Positions 13,409-20,251 of a DNA stretch of 20,251 bases are shown piece after piece. The position numbers and the translations under genes were made by a program. The notes beneath the pieces are model-generated. The model saw only the letters and a list, made by a program, of their open reading frames with translations, searched no databases and had not been told where the DNA came from. This stretch comes from Prevotellamassilia sp. GTDB lineage: Bacteria > Bacteroidota > Bacteroidia > Bacteroidales > Bacteroidaceae. Location: NCBI GenBank assembly GCA_009775705.1, contig VSQE01000045.1, forward strand, positions 1-20,251, written 5' to 3'. Numbering within the stretch: position 1 is the stretch's first letter; the number at the start of each line of letters is the position of its first letter.

Positions 13409-14116
13409 TTATAAATAGAAGTCTTTTGTCAGTTCCTGATAGGCGGCGCTTCGTCGGCCCTGTTCGTCTGTCAGTTCCAGTTGTGAGAAACTTGTGCGGA
13501 CAGGTGCGATATTGTTGTACAAGCACAGGAGGGTTCTTTTGGGGGGCTTTCCTTTTTTGGTTGTTACATCTGTGCGGGCGGTCAGAGAGAATCCTTGCAG
13601 AGAACTGAATGCAAGAAATTGGTTGACAGATGTATAGGGGATGATGACGTGAAAAAGTCCGTTGGGTTCCAACAAGCGTTTCGCTTCCTTGAGCAGTTCG
13701 CTGAAAGGCAGTCCGGCGGTGTGTCGGGCGGTGGATCGGGTCTTGTCGGGCGGGAGTAGCTTTTCTTCAAAAAAAGGAGGGTTCGACAGGATGCAGTCAA
13801 AACGTCGGGCGGGTTGGTAATGTCTGATGTCCGAGCAAATGATTTCTATGCGGTCGGCGTAAGGAGAGGCTTCGCTGTTTTCCTGGGCCTGGCCGGCGGC
13901 GTTGGCTTCGATTTCTATTCCAGTCAGTGTGGCCGTCGGATTTCGTTGGGCTGCCATGATGGTGATAAGTCCCGATCCGCAGCCGATGTCCAATATGTTT
14001 TTGGCTTTTGTCACATCGGCCCATGCACCCAACAGGACGGCATCCGTTCCCACTTTCATGGCGCAACGGTCGTGCCGGATGCGGAAGCGGCGAAAGTCAA
14101 AATAAGGTGTGGACAT
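13409..14116 (-). CDS. trmN6: tRNA1(Val) (adenine(37)-N6)-methyltransferase
   Basis: A 235-residue class I SAM-dependent methyltransferase of the YfiC/TrmN6 family, which places N6-methyl on A37 of tRNA1(Val). The N-terminus FRRFRIRHDRCAMKVGTDAVLLGAW is the family signature. The SAM-binding loop is ILDIGCGSGL (41-50), and the adenine-methyltransferase motif IV is SNPPFF (111-116). A family-typical segment LPPDKTRSTARHT follows. The specific tRNA target is inferred from family membership. It starts 20 bases after the GH25 stop and is probably the last gene of the pfp operon; the next gene downstream has its own promoter. I see no strong terminator between it and that promoter. Confidence 0.92.
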   Translation of the reverse strand: MSTPYFDFRRFRIRHDRCAMKVGTDAVLLGAWADVTKAKNILDIGCGSGLITIMAAQRNPTATLTGIEIEANAAGQAQENSEASPYADRIEIICSDIRHYQPARRFDCILSNPPFFEEKLLPPDKTRSTARHTAGLPFSELLKEAKRLLEPNGLFHVIIPYTSVNQFLAFSSLQGFSLTARTDVTTKKGKPPKRTLLCLYNNIAPVRTSFSQLELTDEQGRRSAAYQELTKDFYL

Positions 14117-14136
14117 GGATTTTCCGGTTGTATGTC

Positions 14137-15093
14137 TTATTTGAGAGTGAGTTGCCGCAGGTCATACATGGAGCCGTTGTAGATGTTCAGGTCCACGTAG
14201 CCGCGTATGCCTTCAAGTCTGCCGCGGTCCGTGTGCTGCCAGAATTTCCACTTGCCCTTGAATCCAAGTTCGTTCACATAATAATGGGCAATCCAGTACG
14301 GGTATTCGTCAAATTCGGGAGTATTGAGATAGCCGGTCTTGAACTTGTAGTAGGTATAGAGTATCGGCTTGACACCATATTGGCGTTCAACGATCCGCAG
14401 CCAGGTAAGTGCTTCTTTTCTGAGTTGGGCCGGAGTGAGCTTTCCGGTGGTCTCGATGTCCAGAACCGGAGGAAGGTCTCCTTCTTCCAGATGCACCTGA
14501 CGCAAGAAGAACCGGGCTTGTTCCTTGGCTGTCATCTCCGGGTGGAAATAATGATATGCCCCTCTTGTAAATCCGTATTCACGAGCCTGATAGAAGTTGT
14601 CGTTGAAGTTTTCATCTAAAAGACTTTTCCCTTCCGTCGCTTTGATAAATACAAAACTGATAGGCTCGTTCCCCATTTTGGCATGACTGAGTTTTTCCCA
14701 GTCTATGGTGCCTTGATGGTGGCTGACATCTATGCCCCGGATGGAATAACCTTCCGGATAGTTGATTTCTCCGTAAAGGCCGTGCCAGCGCATGGCGAAG
14801 GGGGAAACCACGTAGGCGTAGAATATATATATGTATATACAGCCGCTGATGATCCCGCCGATCCATAGCGCACGGGAACTTATGCCTCCGAAGAGTCGTT
14901 GTCTCAGGGAGGCTTTCTTTTTCCGTCTGCTTTTGTGGCGGACCGGTTTTTTGGGGGAGGTCTTTCTATGTGTGGCGGGCTGCTTCAAACCGTTGGTATA
15001 GCAAACGAATAGGTGGGCCTGTGCAGGCTCACCTATTCGTCTGTTGTGTTGTCGTGTTATTTGTTCTGTTCCAGTTTGAGAGTCATTGTGCAT
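14137..15093 (-). CDS. Membrane-anchored GH25 muramidase
   Basis: A GH25 (Chalaropsis-type lysozyme) protein of 318 residues in its longest form. Order: a strongly basic N-terminal tail (about 42-67), one transmembrane helix (about 76-98, GCIYIYIFYAYVVSPF), then the GH25 domain with GIDVSHHQGTIDW (120-132, D122), FIKATEGKS (149-157), RGAYHYFHP (177-185) and the catalytic LDIE (211-214). Catalytic residues seem intact. The topology would place the domain in the periplasm to cut peptidoglycan glycan strands. The start is uncertain: ATG 15093 overlaps pfp by 37 bases and translates a long hairpin, whereas TTG at 14986-14988 would give MKQPATHRKTSPKK..., beginning just after the hairpin. It sits between pfp and trmN6 on one strand. 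Confidence 0.88.
   Translation of the reverse strand: MHNDSQTGTEQITRQHNRRIGEPAQAHLFVCYTNGLKQPATHRKTSPKKPVRHKSRRKKKASLRQRLFGGISSRALWIGGIISGCIYIYIFYAYVVSPFAMRWHGLYGEINYPEGYSIRGIDVSHHQGTIDWEKLSHAKMGNEPISFVFIKATEGKSLLDENFNDNFYQAREYGFTRGAYHYFHPEMTAKEQARFFLRQVHLEEGDLPPVLDIETTGKLTPAQLRKEALTWLRIVERQYGVKPILYTYYKFKTGYLNTPEFDEYPYWIAHYYVNELGFKGKWKFWQHTDRGRLEGIRGYVDLNIYNGSMYDLRQLTLK
15005..15040 (-). terminator. Long hairpin between pfp and the GH25 gene
   Basis: Arms 15005-15015 and 15030-15040 pair perfectly over 11 bp, with a further inner GCCTG/CAGGC stem. It starts 17 bases past the pfp stop. On the minus strand it is followed only by TTGC, so the T tract is short. It may be a partial terminator or processing site that lowers expression of the downstream GH25 and trmN6 genes relative to pfp. 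Confidence 0.6.
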
Positions 15094-16697
15094 TGGTCGC
15101 AGACTTCAGACGGACCGAAGTACTGGATGGGGCCGGGGTATACAAAGCAGGTCCCTTCGGCCCATTCTTCCCGATGTGCGGCAAATTCCTTGAAGGGGGC
15201 GCCGTCCAGACGGACCAGGGCTTTTTTGATCACCGGTTTCATCTTGCCGTTTCTGCGTTCCATATTCATCATCATCGTGATGGGCACACCTCCTGCCACC
15301 CATTCGGCGGCGGGGGCTGTTGTGTTTTTCACGATGGCCATGTAGCCGGTCTTGCCGTTGGCCACCAACTGGGCAGCACTGGTTCCGAGCGCATAGCAAT
15401 AGTCGGCATCATAGTTGGACGGGGCGGCGCAGCGGCCTTCGTAACCGAAGAAATGGTGCTGTGCGGCGAATTTTCCGCTGAATTTGCCTTCGGCTTTCCA
15501 TGTCTGCAATTTCTTGGCAACCATTTCAGAGAGCAGTTTTTCGGTTTCGATCAGAGATACCTGAACGTTTCCGTGCGGGTCGCGTTCCATCGTGAGTTGC
15601 TTGGCCACACCTTCGGGCAGACTTTCGTAGATGGCGGCGTTGGCCTTCGACAGCTTGCCGAGAATCCATGTGCGCTGTTCTTCGGCAGCGACATCGGCGG
15701 CTTCCGAAGTGGCCAGCAGGTCGTTCAGCTCGGCAATCAGTTTCTTCATGGCCGGGATGAACTCTATCAGGCCTTCGGGGATGAGGACCGTTCCGAAGTT
15801 GTTTCCCTGAGCAGCACGTTTAGCCACTACTTCAGCGATGTAGGTGACAACATCGTCCAGTGTCAGGTTTTTCTCTTCAACCTCTTCGCTGATGATACAT
15901 ACGTTGGGCTGGCACTGTAATGCACATTCCAGGGCGATGTGTGAGGCAGAGCGGCCCATCAGTTTGATGAAGTGCCAGTATTTGCGTGCGGAATTGGCAT
16001 CGCGCTGGATGTTTCCGATCACTTCGGCATAGGTCTTGCAGGCGGTGTCGAAGCCGAAACTGGTCTCGATCTGCTCGTTTTTCAGGTCGCCGTCAATGGT
16101 TTTGGGGCAGCCGATAACCTGTACGCCGTAATTGCGGGCGGCATAGTATTCGGCCAGAACGCATGCGTTTGTGTTGGAGTCGTCGCCGCCGATGATTACG
16201 ATGGCTTTGATGCCGAGCTGGCGGATGATTTTGAGGCCGCTCTCGAACTGGTCTTCTTTTTCCAGCTTGGTACGGCCGGAACCGATCAGGTCGAAACCGC
16301 CGGTGTTGCGGTATTCGTCAATGAGCGCATCGGTCAGTTCGATGTATTTATGGTCGACCAGGCCGCCGGGGCCCATCAGAAAACCGTAGAGCTTGTTCTC
16401 CGGATTCTGCTTCTTCAGTTCGTCATAAAGACCGCAGATCACGTTGTGTCCTCCGGGGGCCTGACCGCCGGAAAGGATGATGCCGATGTTCATCGGAGCA
16501 TATTCTTTCTTCTCGTCGGAGGGGACAAATTCTACCAAAGGCATACCGTAGGTGTTGGGAAACAGGGCTTTGATTTCGTCCTGATTACCTACGCTCTGGG
16601 TGGGTTCGCCTTCTTTGATGCAGACATTGCCGCGAAGTCCCAGCGGGAGTTTAGGCTGGTAAGCGGCACGGGCAATCTGTAATGCGCTTTTTTCCAT
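15057..16697 (-). CDS. pfp: Pyrophosphate-dependent 6-phosphofructokinase
   Basis: A 546-residue long-type PFP that interconverts fructose-6-phosphate and fructose-1,6-bisphosphate using pyrophosphate, reversibly, in glycolysis/gluconeogenesis. PPi specificity shows in the motif GGDDSNT (170-176), where D173 replaces the glycine of ATP-using enzymes, and in PKTIDGDL (198-205), where K199 marks PPi use. The LSGGQAPGGHN loop (75-85) and the substrate-binding MGRSASH (247-253) are present. The length suits the plant-beta-like/Bacteroides long PFP class. It opens an operon with GH25 and trmN6 and has its own promoter at 16738-16745. It lies divergent to ppdK, the other PPi-linked glycolytic enzyme. 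No key residue seems missing. Confidence 0.97.
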   Translation of the reverse strand: MEKSALQIARAAYQPKLPLGLRGNVCIKEGEPTQSVGNQDEIKALFPNTYGMPLVEFVPSDEKKEYAPMNIGIILSGGQAPGGHNVICGLYDELKKQNPENKLYGFLMGPGGLVDHKYIELTDALIDEYRNTGGFDLIGSGRTKLEKEDQFESGLKIIRQLGIKAIVIIGGDDSNTNACVLAEYYAARNYGVQVIGCPKTIDGDLKNEQIETSFGFDTACKTYAEVIGNIQRDANSARKYWHFIKLMGRSASHIALECALQCQPNVCIISEEVEEKNLTLDDVVTYIAEVVAKRAAQGNNFGTVLIPEGLIEFIPAMKKLIAELNDLLATSEAADVAAEEQRTWILGKLSKANAAIYESLPEGVAKQLTMERDPHGNVQVSLIETEKLLSEMVAKKLQTWKAEGKFSGKFAAQHHFFGYEGRCAAPSNYDADYCYALGTSAAQLVANGKTGYMAIVKNTTAPAAEWVAGGVPITMMMNMERRNGKMKPVIKKALVRLDGAPFKEFAAHREEWAEGTCFVYPGPIQYFGPSEVCDQCTMTLKLEQNK

Positions 16698-16737
16698 GAT
16701 GTACTTATATTTTAAATTGTGATTGTCAAATTCTTCG

Positions 16738-16745
16738 CAAATTTA
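16738..16745 (-). promoter_or_regulatory. Promoter -7 box for pfp operon
   Basis: Minus strand reads TAAATTTG (TAnnTTTG), with a TTGC variant about 18 bases upstream. Predicted start near 16734, leader about 37 bases. Confidence 0.65.
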
Positions 16746-16929
16746 GTATTATTTTATGAAATGGCAATTATGGGAAAGGCTGTTTTTCTCAAAACAAAAT
16801 TTTATGCAGCTCGTCCGGCGTTTTTTGCCGGGAGGGAGTGATGCGGAAATGGCCCGGTTTCGTCTCACGTTTGGCGTCGATAAGCAAAAAGGCTCTTTTG
16901 GACCAGATGTAAACGGAAGTTAATTAACA

Positions 16930-16961
16930 TTTGTATTCCGCTCGCGGATGTAGTATATTTG
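16930..16961 (+). promoter_or_regulatory. Near-ideal promoter for a short transcript
   Basis: TTTG (16930-16933), exactly 20 bases, then TATATTTG (16954-16961): one of the two best matches to the Bacteroidetes promoter in the window. The predicted start is near 16965. It is followed by a terminator rather than by a gene. Confidence 0.75.
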
Positions 16962-16964
16962 CGT

Positions 16965-17012
16965 CAGCAAAGTAGAAGATCCCTGAAAAGCCGCCTGAAA
17001 GCGGCTTTTTTT
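16965..17012 (+). ncRNA. Putative ~48-nt RNA between a strong promoter and a terminator
   Basis: The stretch from the predicted start to the T tract is about 48 bases: an unstructured 5' part (GTCAGCAAAGTAGAAGATCC) and a terminator hairpin. It contains no ATG and no usable ORF. It may be a very small regulatory RNA, or the prematurely terminated leader of a longer transcript that can read on towards ppdK, although ppdK has its own strong promoter. I recognise no known RNA family. The ends are predicted, not observed. Confidence 0.45.
16986..17012 (+). terminator. Intrinsic terminator of the short transcript
   Basis: AAAAGCCGC (16986-16994) pairs with GCGGCTTTT (17001-17009) across the 6-base loop CTGAAA, and the T run covers 17006-17012. 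This is a textbook plus-strand terminator. Confidence 0.9.
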
Positions 17013-17031
17013 CGATGCTAAACGTGAAAAA

Positions 17032-17086
17032 AACATAGTATCTTTTTTAAAAAAGGTCGGAACTTTTTCAAAAAAGATACTATGTT
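17032..17086 (-). repeat. 17-bp perfect inverted repeat, probable minus-strand terminator
   Basis: Arms 17032-17048 and 17070-17086 are exact reverse complements (AACATAGTATCTTTTTT and its partner) with a 21-base spacer that can itself pair partly. On the minus strand the hairpin runs into seven T residues; on the plus strand there is no T tract. It therefore faces the plus-strand terminator at 16986-17012. No minus-strand gene or clear minus-strand promoter is visible upstream, so what it ends is unknown. Confidence 0.7.
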
Positions 17087-17417
17087 GTGAAAAGAAGGCC
17101 CGTTTCCGTTCAAATTGCTTCGATTTCCGATGTTAAACTTTTAAGAAGCGTGTTAAAATATGTGTGGAATTTTTTGCAAAAAAATCCTGGCACGGTTTTT
17201 GTCGTAGCGTGATTTTCGGGGCTGCCGTTATGTCTGTCGGGTGTTTCTGAATCTGAAAAAAACAAGTCTTTTTCCTGCGATATTGCGCATGGCTGTCCTG
17301 TGCGGAACTCTTGTGCAGGCTCTGCGTCCTCATTGTCGGAAACGGCGGCGGAAAATACGTTTTTTTACTAAATTTACCTTTTTCTGCAAACTCGGCATGA
17401 CATAGGAAGGAAAAGTC

Positions 17418-17448
17418 TTTGTTGTTTCAAAACATTTTTTTATCTTTG
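17418..17448 (+). promoter_or_regulatory. Promoter for ppdK
   Basis: TTTG (17418-17421), a 19-base spacer and TATCTTTG (17441-17448): a full Bacteroidetes promoter. Predicted start near 17452, leader about 25 bases before the ATG. Confidence 0.85.
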
Positions 17449-17477
17449 CCACATATACGATTTAAATAAATTAATTT

Positions 17478-20198
17478 ATGGAAAACAAAAGAGTCTATAC
17501 TTTTGGAGCCGGTAAGGCGGAAGGTCGCGCGGATATGCGCAACGAGTTGGGCGGCAAGGGGGCGAACCTTGCTGAAATGAACCTCATCGGAGTGCCCGTT
17601 CCTCCCGGTTTTACAATTACGACGGATACTTGCAATGATTATTATAAAATAGGCAAGGACGATGTCGTGAATATGCTGAAGGCAGATGTGGAGAAAGCAC
17701 TTCGTCATGTAGAAGAGCTGATGGGCAACAGTTTTGGTGATGCTGCCAATCCTCTGCTTCTTTCGGTTCGTTCGGGTGCCCGTGCGTCCATGCCGGGCAT
17801 GATGGACACCATCCTTAATCTCGGTTTGAACGATGAGGTGGTCGAGGGCTTGTCTAAGAAAACGGGCAATCCTCGTTTTGCCTACGATGCCTACCGTCGT
17901 TTCGTACAGATGTACGGCGATGTGGTTCTCGGCATGAAGCCGACCAATAAGGAAGACATTGATCCTTTCGAGGCCATCATCGAATCTGTCAAGAAGGAGA
18001 AAGGCGTAAAGTTGGATAATGAGCTGGACGTAGATGACTTGAAAAAACTGGTGACGCTGTTTAAGGTTGCCATCAAGGATCAGACCGGTAAGGATTTCCC
18101 AAGTGATCCTATGGAACAGCTGTGGGGAGCTATCTGCGCCGTCTTCGATTCCTGGATGAACGAACGTGCAATCCTTTACCGCAAGATGGAAGGCATCCCC
18201 GCAGAGTGGGGTACGGCCGTAACGGTCATGGCGATGGTTTTCGGCAACATGGGCAATACTTCCGCAACGGGTGTCTGCTTCAGCCGCGATGCCGCGACGG
18301 GCGAGGACCTGTTCAACGGCGAATGGCTTGTCAACGCTCAGGGCGAGGATGTAGTGGCCGGAATCCGCACTCCTCAGCAGATCACTCTTGAGGGCAGCCG
18401 CCGCTGGGCCGAATTGCAGGGCATCAGCGAAGAAGAGCGCAAGGCCAACTATCCTTCGATGGAAGAAGCCATGCCTGAAATCTATAAGCAGCTGGATGCC
18501 ATCCAGACCAAGCTGGAGGAACATTACCGCGACATGCAGGATATGGAATTTACCGTACAGGAAGGCAAGCTGTGGTTCCTTCAGACCCGTAACGGCAAGC
18601 GTACCGGTGCCGCAATGGTGAAAATTGCCATGGATCTGGTGCGTCAGGGAATGATTGACGAGAAGACGGCCATCCAGCGTTGCGAGCCCAATAAACTGGA
18701 CGAACTTCTGCATCCCGTATTCAATAAAGAAGCTCTGGCCAAAGCCCAGGAACTCACGCGTGGTCTGCCCGCCTCTCCGGGTGCGGCCTGTGGCCAGATT
18801 GTTTTCTTTGCCGAAGATGCCGCCAAGTGGCATGCCGACGGTCACAAAGTGGTGATGGTGCGTATCGAGACATCTCCCGAAGACCTGGCAGGTATGGCTG
18901 TTGCAGAGGGCATCCTGACGGCCCGTGGAGGTATGACGAGCCATGCGGCAGTTGTGGCCCGCGGTATGGGCAAGTGCTGCGTGAGCGGTGCCGGTGCCAT
19001 CAATGTGGACTATAAGGCAAAGACTGTAGAGATAGACGGCATTGTTCTGAAGGAAGGCGATTATATCTCCCTGAACGGAACGAACGGACGGGTGTACAAA
19101 GGTGAGATCCGCACCCAGGCAGCCGAACTTTCCGGAGACTTCGCCGCATTGATGGATTTGTGTGCCAAATACACGCACTTGCAGGTCCGTACCAATGCCG
19201 ATACGCCCCATGATGCTGAGGTGGCCCGCAAGTTCGGAGCTGTAGGTATCGGGCTTTGCCGTACGGAACACATGTTCTTCGATAGCGAGAAAATCATTGC
19301 TATGCGTGAGATGATTCTGGCCGAAGACGTGGAAGGACGTAAAAAGGCATTGGCCAAACTTCTCCCGTTCCAGAAAGAAGATTTCAAAGGCATCTTCCGT
19401 GCCATGAACGGCTATCCCGTCAATGTGCGTCTGCTTGATCCTCCTCTCCATGAATTCGTGCCCCACGATGCAAAAGGACAGGAAGAGATGGCAAAGGCAA
19501 TGAACGTGACTGTGGAATATATCCGTCAGAGAGTGGAGAGTCTTTGCGAACATAACCCGATGCTCGGACACCGTGGTTGCCGTCTCGGAAACACATATCC
19601 CGAAATCACCCAGATGCAGACCCGTGCCATCCTTTCCGCCGCAGTGGAACTGAAGAAAGAAGGTCTGGATCCGCATCCTGAAATCATGGTGCCTCTGACC
19701 GGTATCTTGTATGAGTTCGAAGCACAGGAAACCGTCATTCGTGCGGAGGCTACTGCCGTGTTTGAGGAAATGGGTCTGGAGATTCCTTACAAGGTCGGAA
19801 CAATGATCGAGATCCCCCGTGCGGCGCTTACGGCCAACCGTATAGCTTCCCGTGCCGAGTATTTCTCCTTTGGTACGAATGACCTGACGCAGATGACATT
19901 CGGATATTCCCGCGATGATATTGCCAGCTTCCTGCCGGTATATCTGGAGAAAAAGATCCTGAACGTCGATCCTTTCCAGGTTTTGGACCAGAATGGAGTA
20001 GGGCAGCTCATTGAAATGGCCGTAGACAAGGGCCGCAGCGTCCGTCCCGAACTGAAGTGCGGCATCTGCGGTGAGCACGGCGGTGAACCCAGCTCCGTTA
20101 AGTTCTGCCACAAAGTAGGCTTGAACTACGTCAGCTGTTCTCCCTTCCGTGTGCCCATCGCCAGACTTGCGGCGGCGCAGGCCGCTGTTGAAGGATAA
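17478..20198 (+). CDS. ppdK: Pyruvate, phosphate dikinase
   Basis: A full-length 906-residue PPDK, interconverting pyruvate, ATP and phosphate with PEP, AMP and pyrophosphate. The N-terminal ATP-grasp domain shows GGKGANLAEMNLIGVPVPPGFTI (from 25), SVRSGARASMPGMMDTILNLG (from 96) and the FTVQEGKLWFLQTRNGKRTG end (358-377). The central phosphohistidine domain has GGMTSHAAVVARGMGKCCVSG with the catalytic H489; T487, two residues before it, corresponds to the regulatory threonine known in plants. The C-terminal PEP/pyruvate TIM barrel contains GIGLCRTEHMFF, GTMIEIPRAAL, FSFGTNDLTQ and CGICGEHGGEPSS (C864 as catalytic cysteine). All key residues are present. It is transcribed alone from its own promoter, divergent to pfp. 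With PFP it allows a reversible, PPi-using glycolysis typical of Bacteroides. Confidence 0.98.
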   Translation: MENKRVYTFGAGKAEGRADMRNELGGKGANLAEMNLIGVPVPPGFTITTDTCNDYYKIGKDDVVNMLKADVEKALRHVEELMGNSFGDAANPLLLSVRSGARASMPGMMDTILNLGLNDEVVEGLSKKTGNPRFAYDAYRRFVQMYGDVVLGMKPTNKEDIDPFEAIIESVKKEKGVKLDNELDVDDLKKLVTLFKVAIKDQTGKDFPSDPMEQLWGAICAVFDSWMNERAILYRKMEGIPAEWGTAVTVMAMVFGNMGNTSATGVCFSRDAATGEDLFNGEWLVNAQGEDVVAGIRTPQQITLEGSRRWAELQGISEEERKANYPSMEEAMPEIYKQLDAIQTKLEEHYRDMQDMEFTVQEGKLWFLQTRNGKRTGAAMVKIAMDLVRQGMIDEKTAIQRCEPNKLDELLHPVFNKEALAKAQELTRGLPASPGAACGQIVFFAEDAAKWHADGHKVVMVRIETSPEDLAGMAVAEGILTARGGMTSHAAVVARGMGKCCVSGAGAINVDYKAKTVEIDGIVLKEGDYISLNGTNGRVYKGEIRTQAAELSGDFAALMDLCAKYTHLQVRTNADTPHDAEVARKFGAVGIGLCRTEHMFFDSEKIIAMREMILAEDVEGRKKALAKLLPFQKEDFKGIFRAMNGYPVNVRLLDPPLHEFVPHDAKGQEEMAKAMNVTVEYIRQRVESLCEHNPMLGHRGCRLGNTYPEITQMQTRAILSAAVELKKEGLDPHPEIMVPLTGILYEFEAQETVIRAEATAVFEEMGLEIPYKVGTMIEIPRAALTANRIASRAEYFSFGTNDLTQMTFGYSRDDIASFLPVYLEKKILNVDPFQVLDQNGVGQLIEMAVDKGRSVRPELKCGICGEHGGEPSSVKFCHKVGLNYVSCSPFRVPIARLAAAQAAVEG

Positions 20199-20234
20199 TA
20201 TCCGGTTCAGACATTTTTCTCAGAGGGCGGCAAA

Positions 20235-20251
20235 CTTCCAACTGTTGGAAG
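20235..20251 (+). terminator. Hairpin at the window edge, probable ppdK terminator
   Basis: CTTCCAAC-T-GTTGGAAG is a perfect palindromic hairpin 36 bases after the ppdK stop. The window ends on its last base, so the expected T tract cannot be seen. Confidence 0.55.

Larger units (their letters stand above)
16746..17477. other. Gene-free region between pfp and ppdK
   Basis: About 730 bases with no convincing protein gene. From left to right it holds a small CCGGC/GCCGG hairpin near 16815-16832, a strong plus-strand promoter and terminator pair (16930-17012), a 17-bp inverted repeat (17032-17086), an AT-rich stretch, and the ppdK promoter (17418-17448). The 66-codon minus-strand reading at 17133-17333 has no recognisable features. 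Confidence 0.75.

Noticed and set aside
14970..15920. A 316-codon plus-strand frame opposite the end of pfp
   Set aside because: Antisense shadow without motifs; pfp is certain on the other strand.
16761..16841. A 26-codon plus-strand frame beginning MAIMGKAV
   Set aside because: No promoter of the TAnnTTTG type upstream and no recognisable feature; short frames of this size are expected by chance.
17032..17086. Invertible promoter of the Bacteroides phase-variation type
   Set aside because: The 21-base spacer is too short to hold a promoter, and no recombinase gene is near.
17133..17333. A 66-codon minus-strand frame between pfp and ppdK
   Set aside because: No motif, no promoter box upstream and odd composition; not supported as a gene, though it lies upstream of the minus-strand terminator at 17032-17086.
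17427..20111. An 894-codon open frame on the minus strand, covering almost all of ppdK
   Set aside because: It is antisense to a gene with every PPDK motif. Its translation is rich in His, Phe, Gly and Thr, with no recognisable domain. Long antisense frames arise from codon bias in highly expressed genes.

Overview
The window looks like chromosomal core-genome DNA from a Bacteroidales bacterium, most likely of the Bacteroides/Phocaeicola/Parabacteroides type; I cannot name a species. The evidence is the promoter grammar (repeated -7 boxes of the form TAnnTTTG, the clearest ones with a TTTG -33 box 18-20 bases upstream) and the gene content: a pyrophosphate-dependent phosphofructokinase next to pyruvate phosphate dikinase, a debranching enzyme/glycosyltransferase/GH57 operon, and a secreted protein with a Bacteroidetes-type C-terminal tail. 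Almost everything is on the minus strand; only a Crp-type regulator, ppdK and a putative tiny RNA are on the plus strand. I see no mobile element, CRISPR array, tRNA or rRNA.

Layout: (1) 1-3679, minus-strand operon rfbA -> secreted protein -> small HAD phosphatase-like protein -> NAD(P)HX epimerase (cut by the window edge), with rfbA and the secreted protein joined by an ATGA overlap. (2) 3814-4740, a single-gene unit for a Wza-like polysaccharide export lipoprotein with its own promoter and strong terminator. (3) 4833-9594, minus-strand glycogen/alpha-glucan operon: GH133-like debranching enzyme -> GT4/GT5-like glycosyltransferase -> GH57 alpha-amylase-like protein. A Crp/Fnr-family regulator is transcribed divergently (9863-10561). 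(4) 10608-12223, a histidinol-phosphate-aminotransferase-like protein followed by a lipoprotein through another ATGA overlap. (5) 12264-13304, a secreted M23 peptidase with a C-terminal LysM domain. (6) 13409-16745, operon pfp -> membrane-anchored GH25 muramidase -> tRNA m6A37 methyltransferase. (7) 16746-17477, a gene-free stretch with a strong plus-strand promoter followed within about 50 bases by an intrinsic terminator, then a long inverted repeat that looks like a minus-strand terminator. (8) 17478-20198, ppdK.

How the genes fit together: pfp and ppdK are divergently arranged and both use pyrophosphate or pyrophosphate-forming reversible glycolytic chemistry. The glycogen operon handles storage polysaccharide. 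The rfbA/Wza-like pair points to surface-polysaccharide work, but neither has the usual cluster around it.

The points most worth attention are two apparent pseudoenzymes. The HisC-like protein has alanine (GCA) where the PLP-binding lysine belongs, although its other PLP-site motifs are intact. The GH57 protein has cysteine where I expect the catalytic nucleophile glutamate and glutamate where I expect the acid aspartate. Next in interest are the ~48-nt predicted RNA and the facing terminators at 16930-17086.
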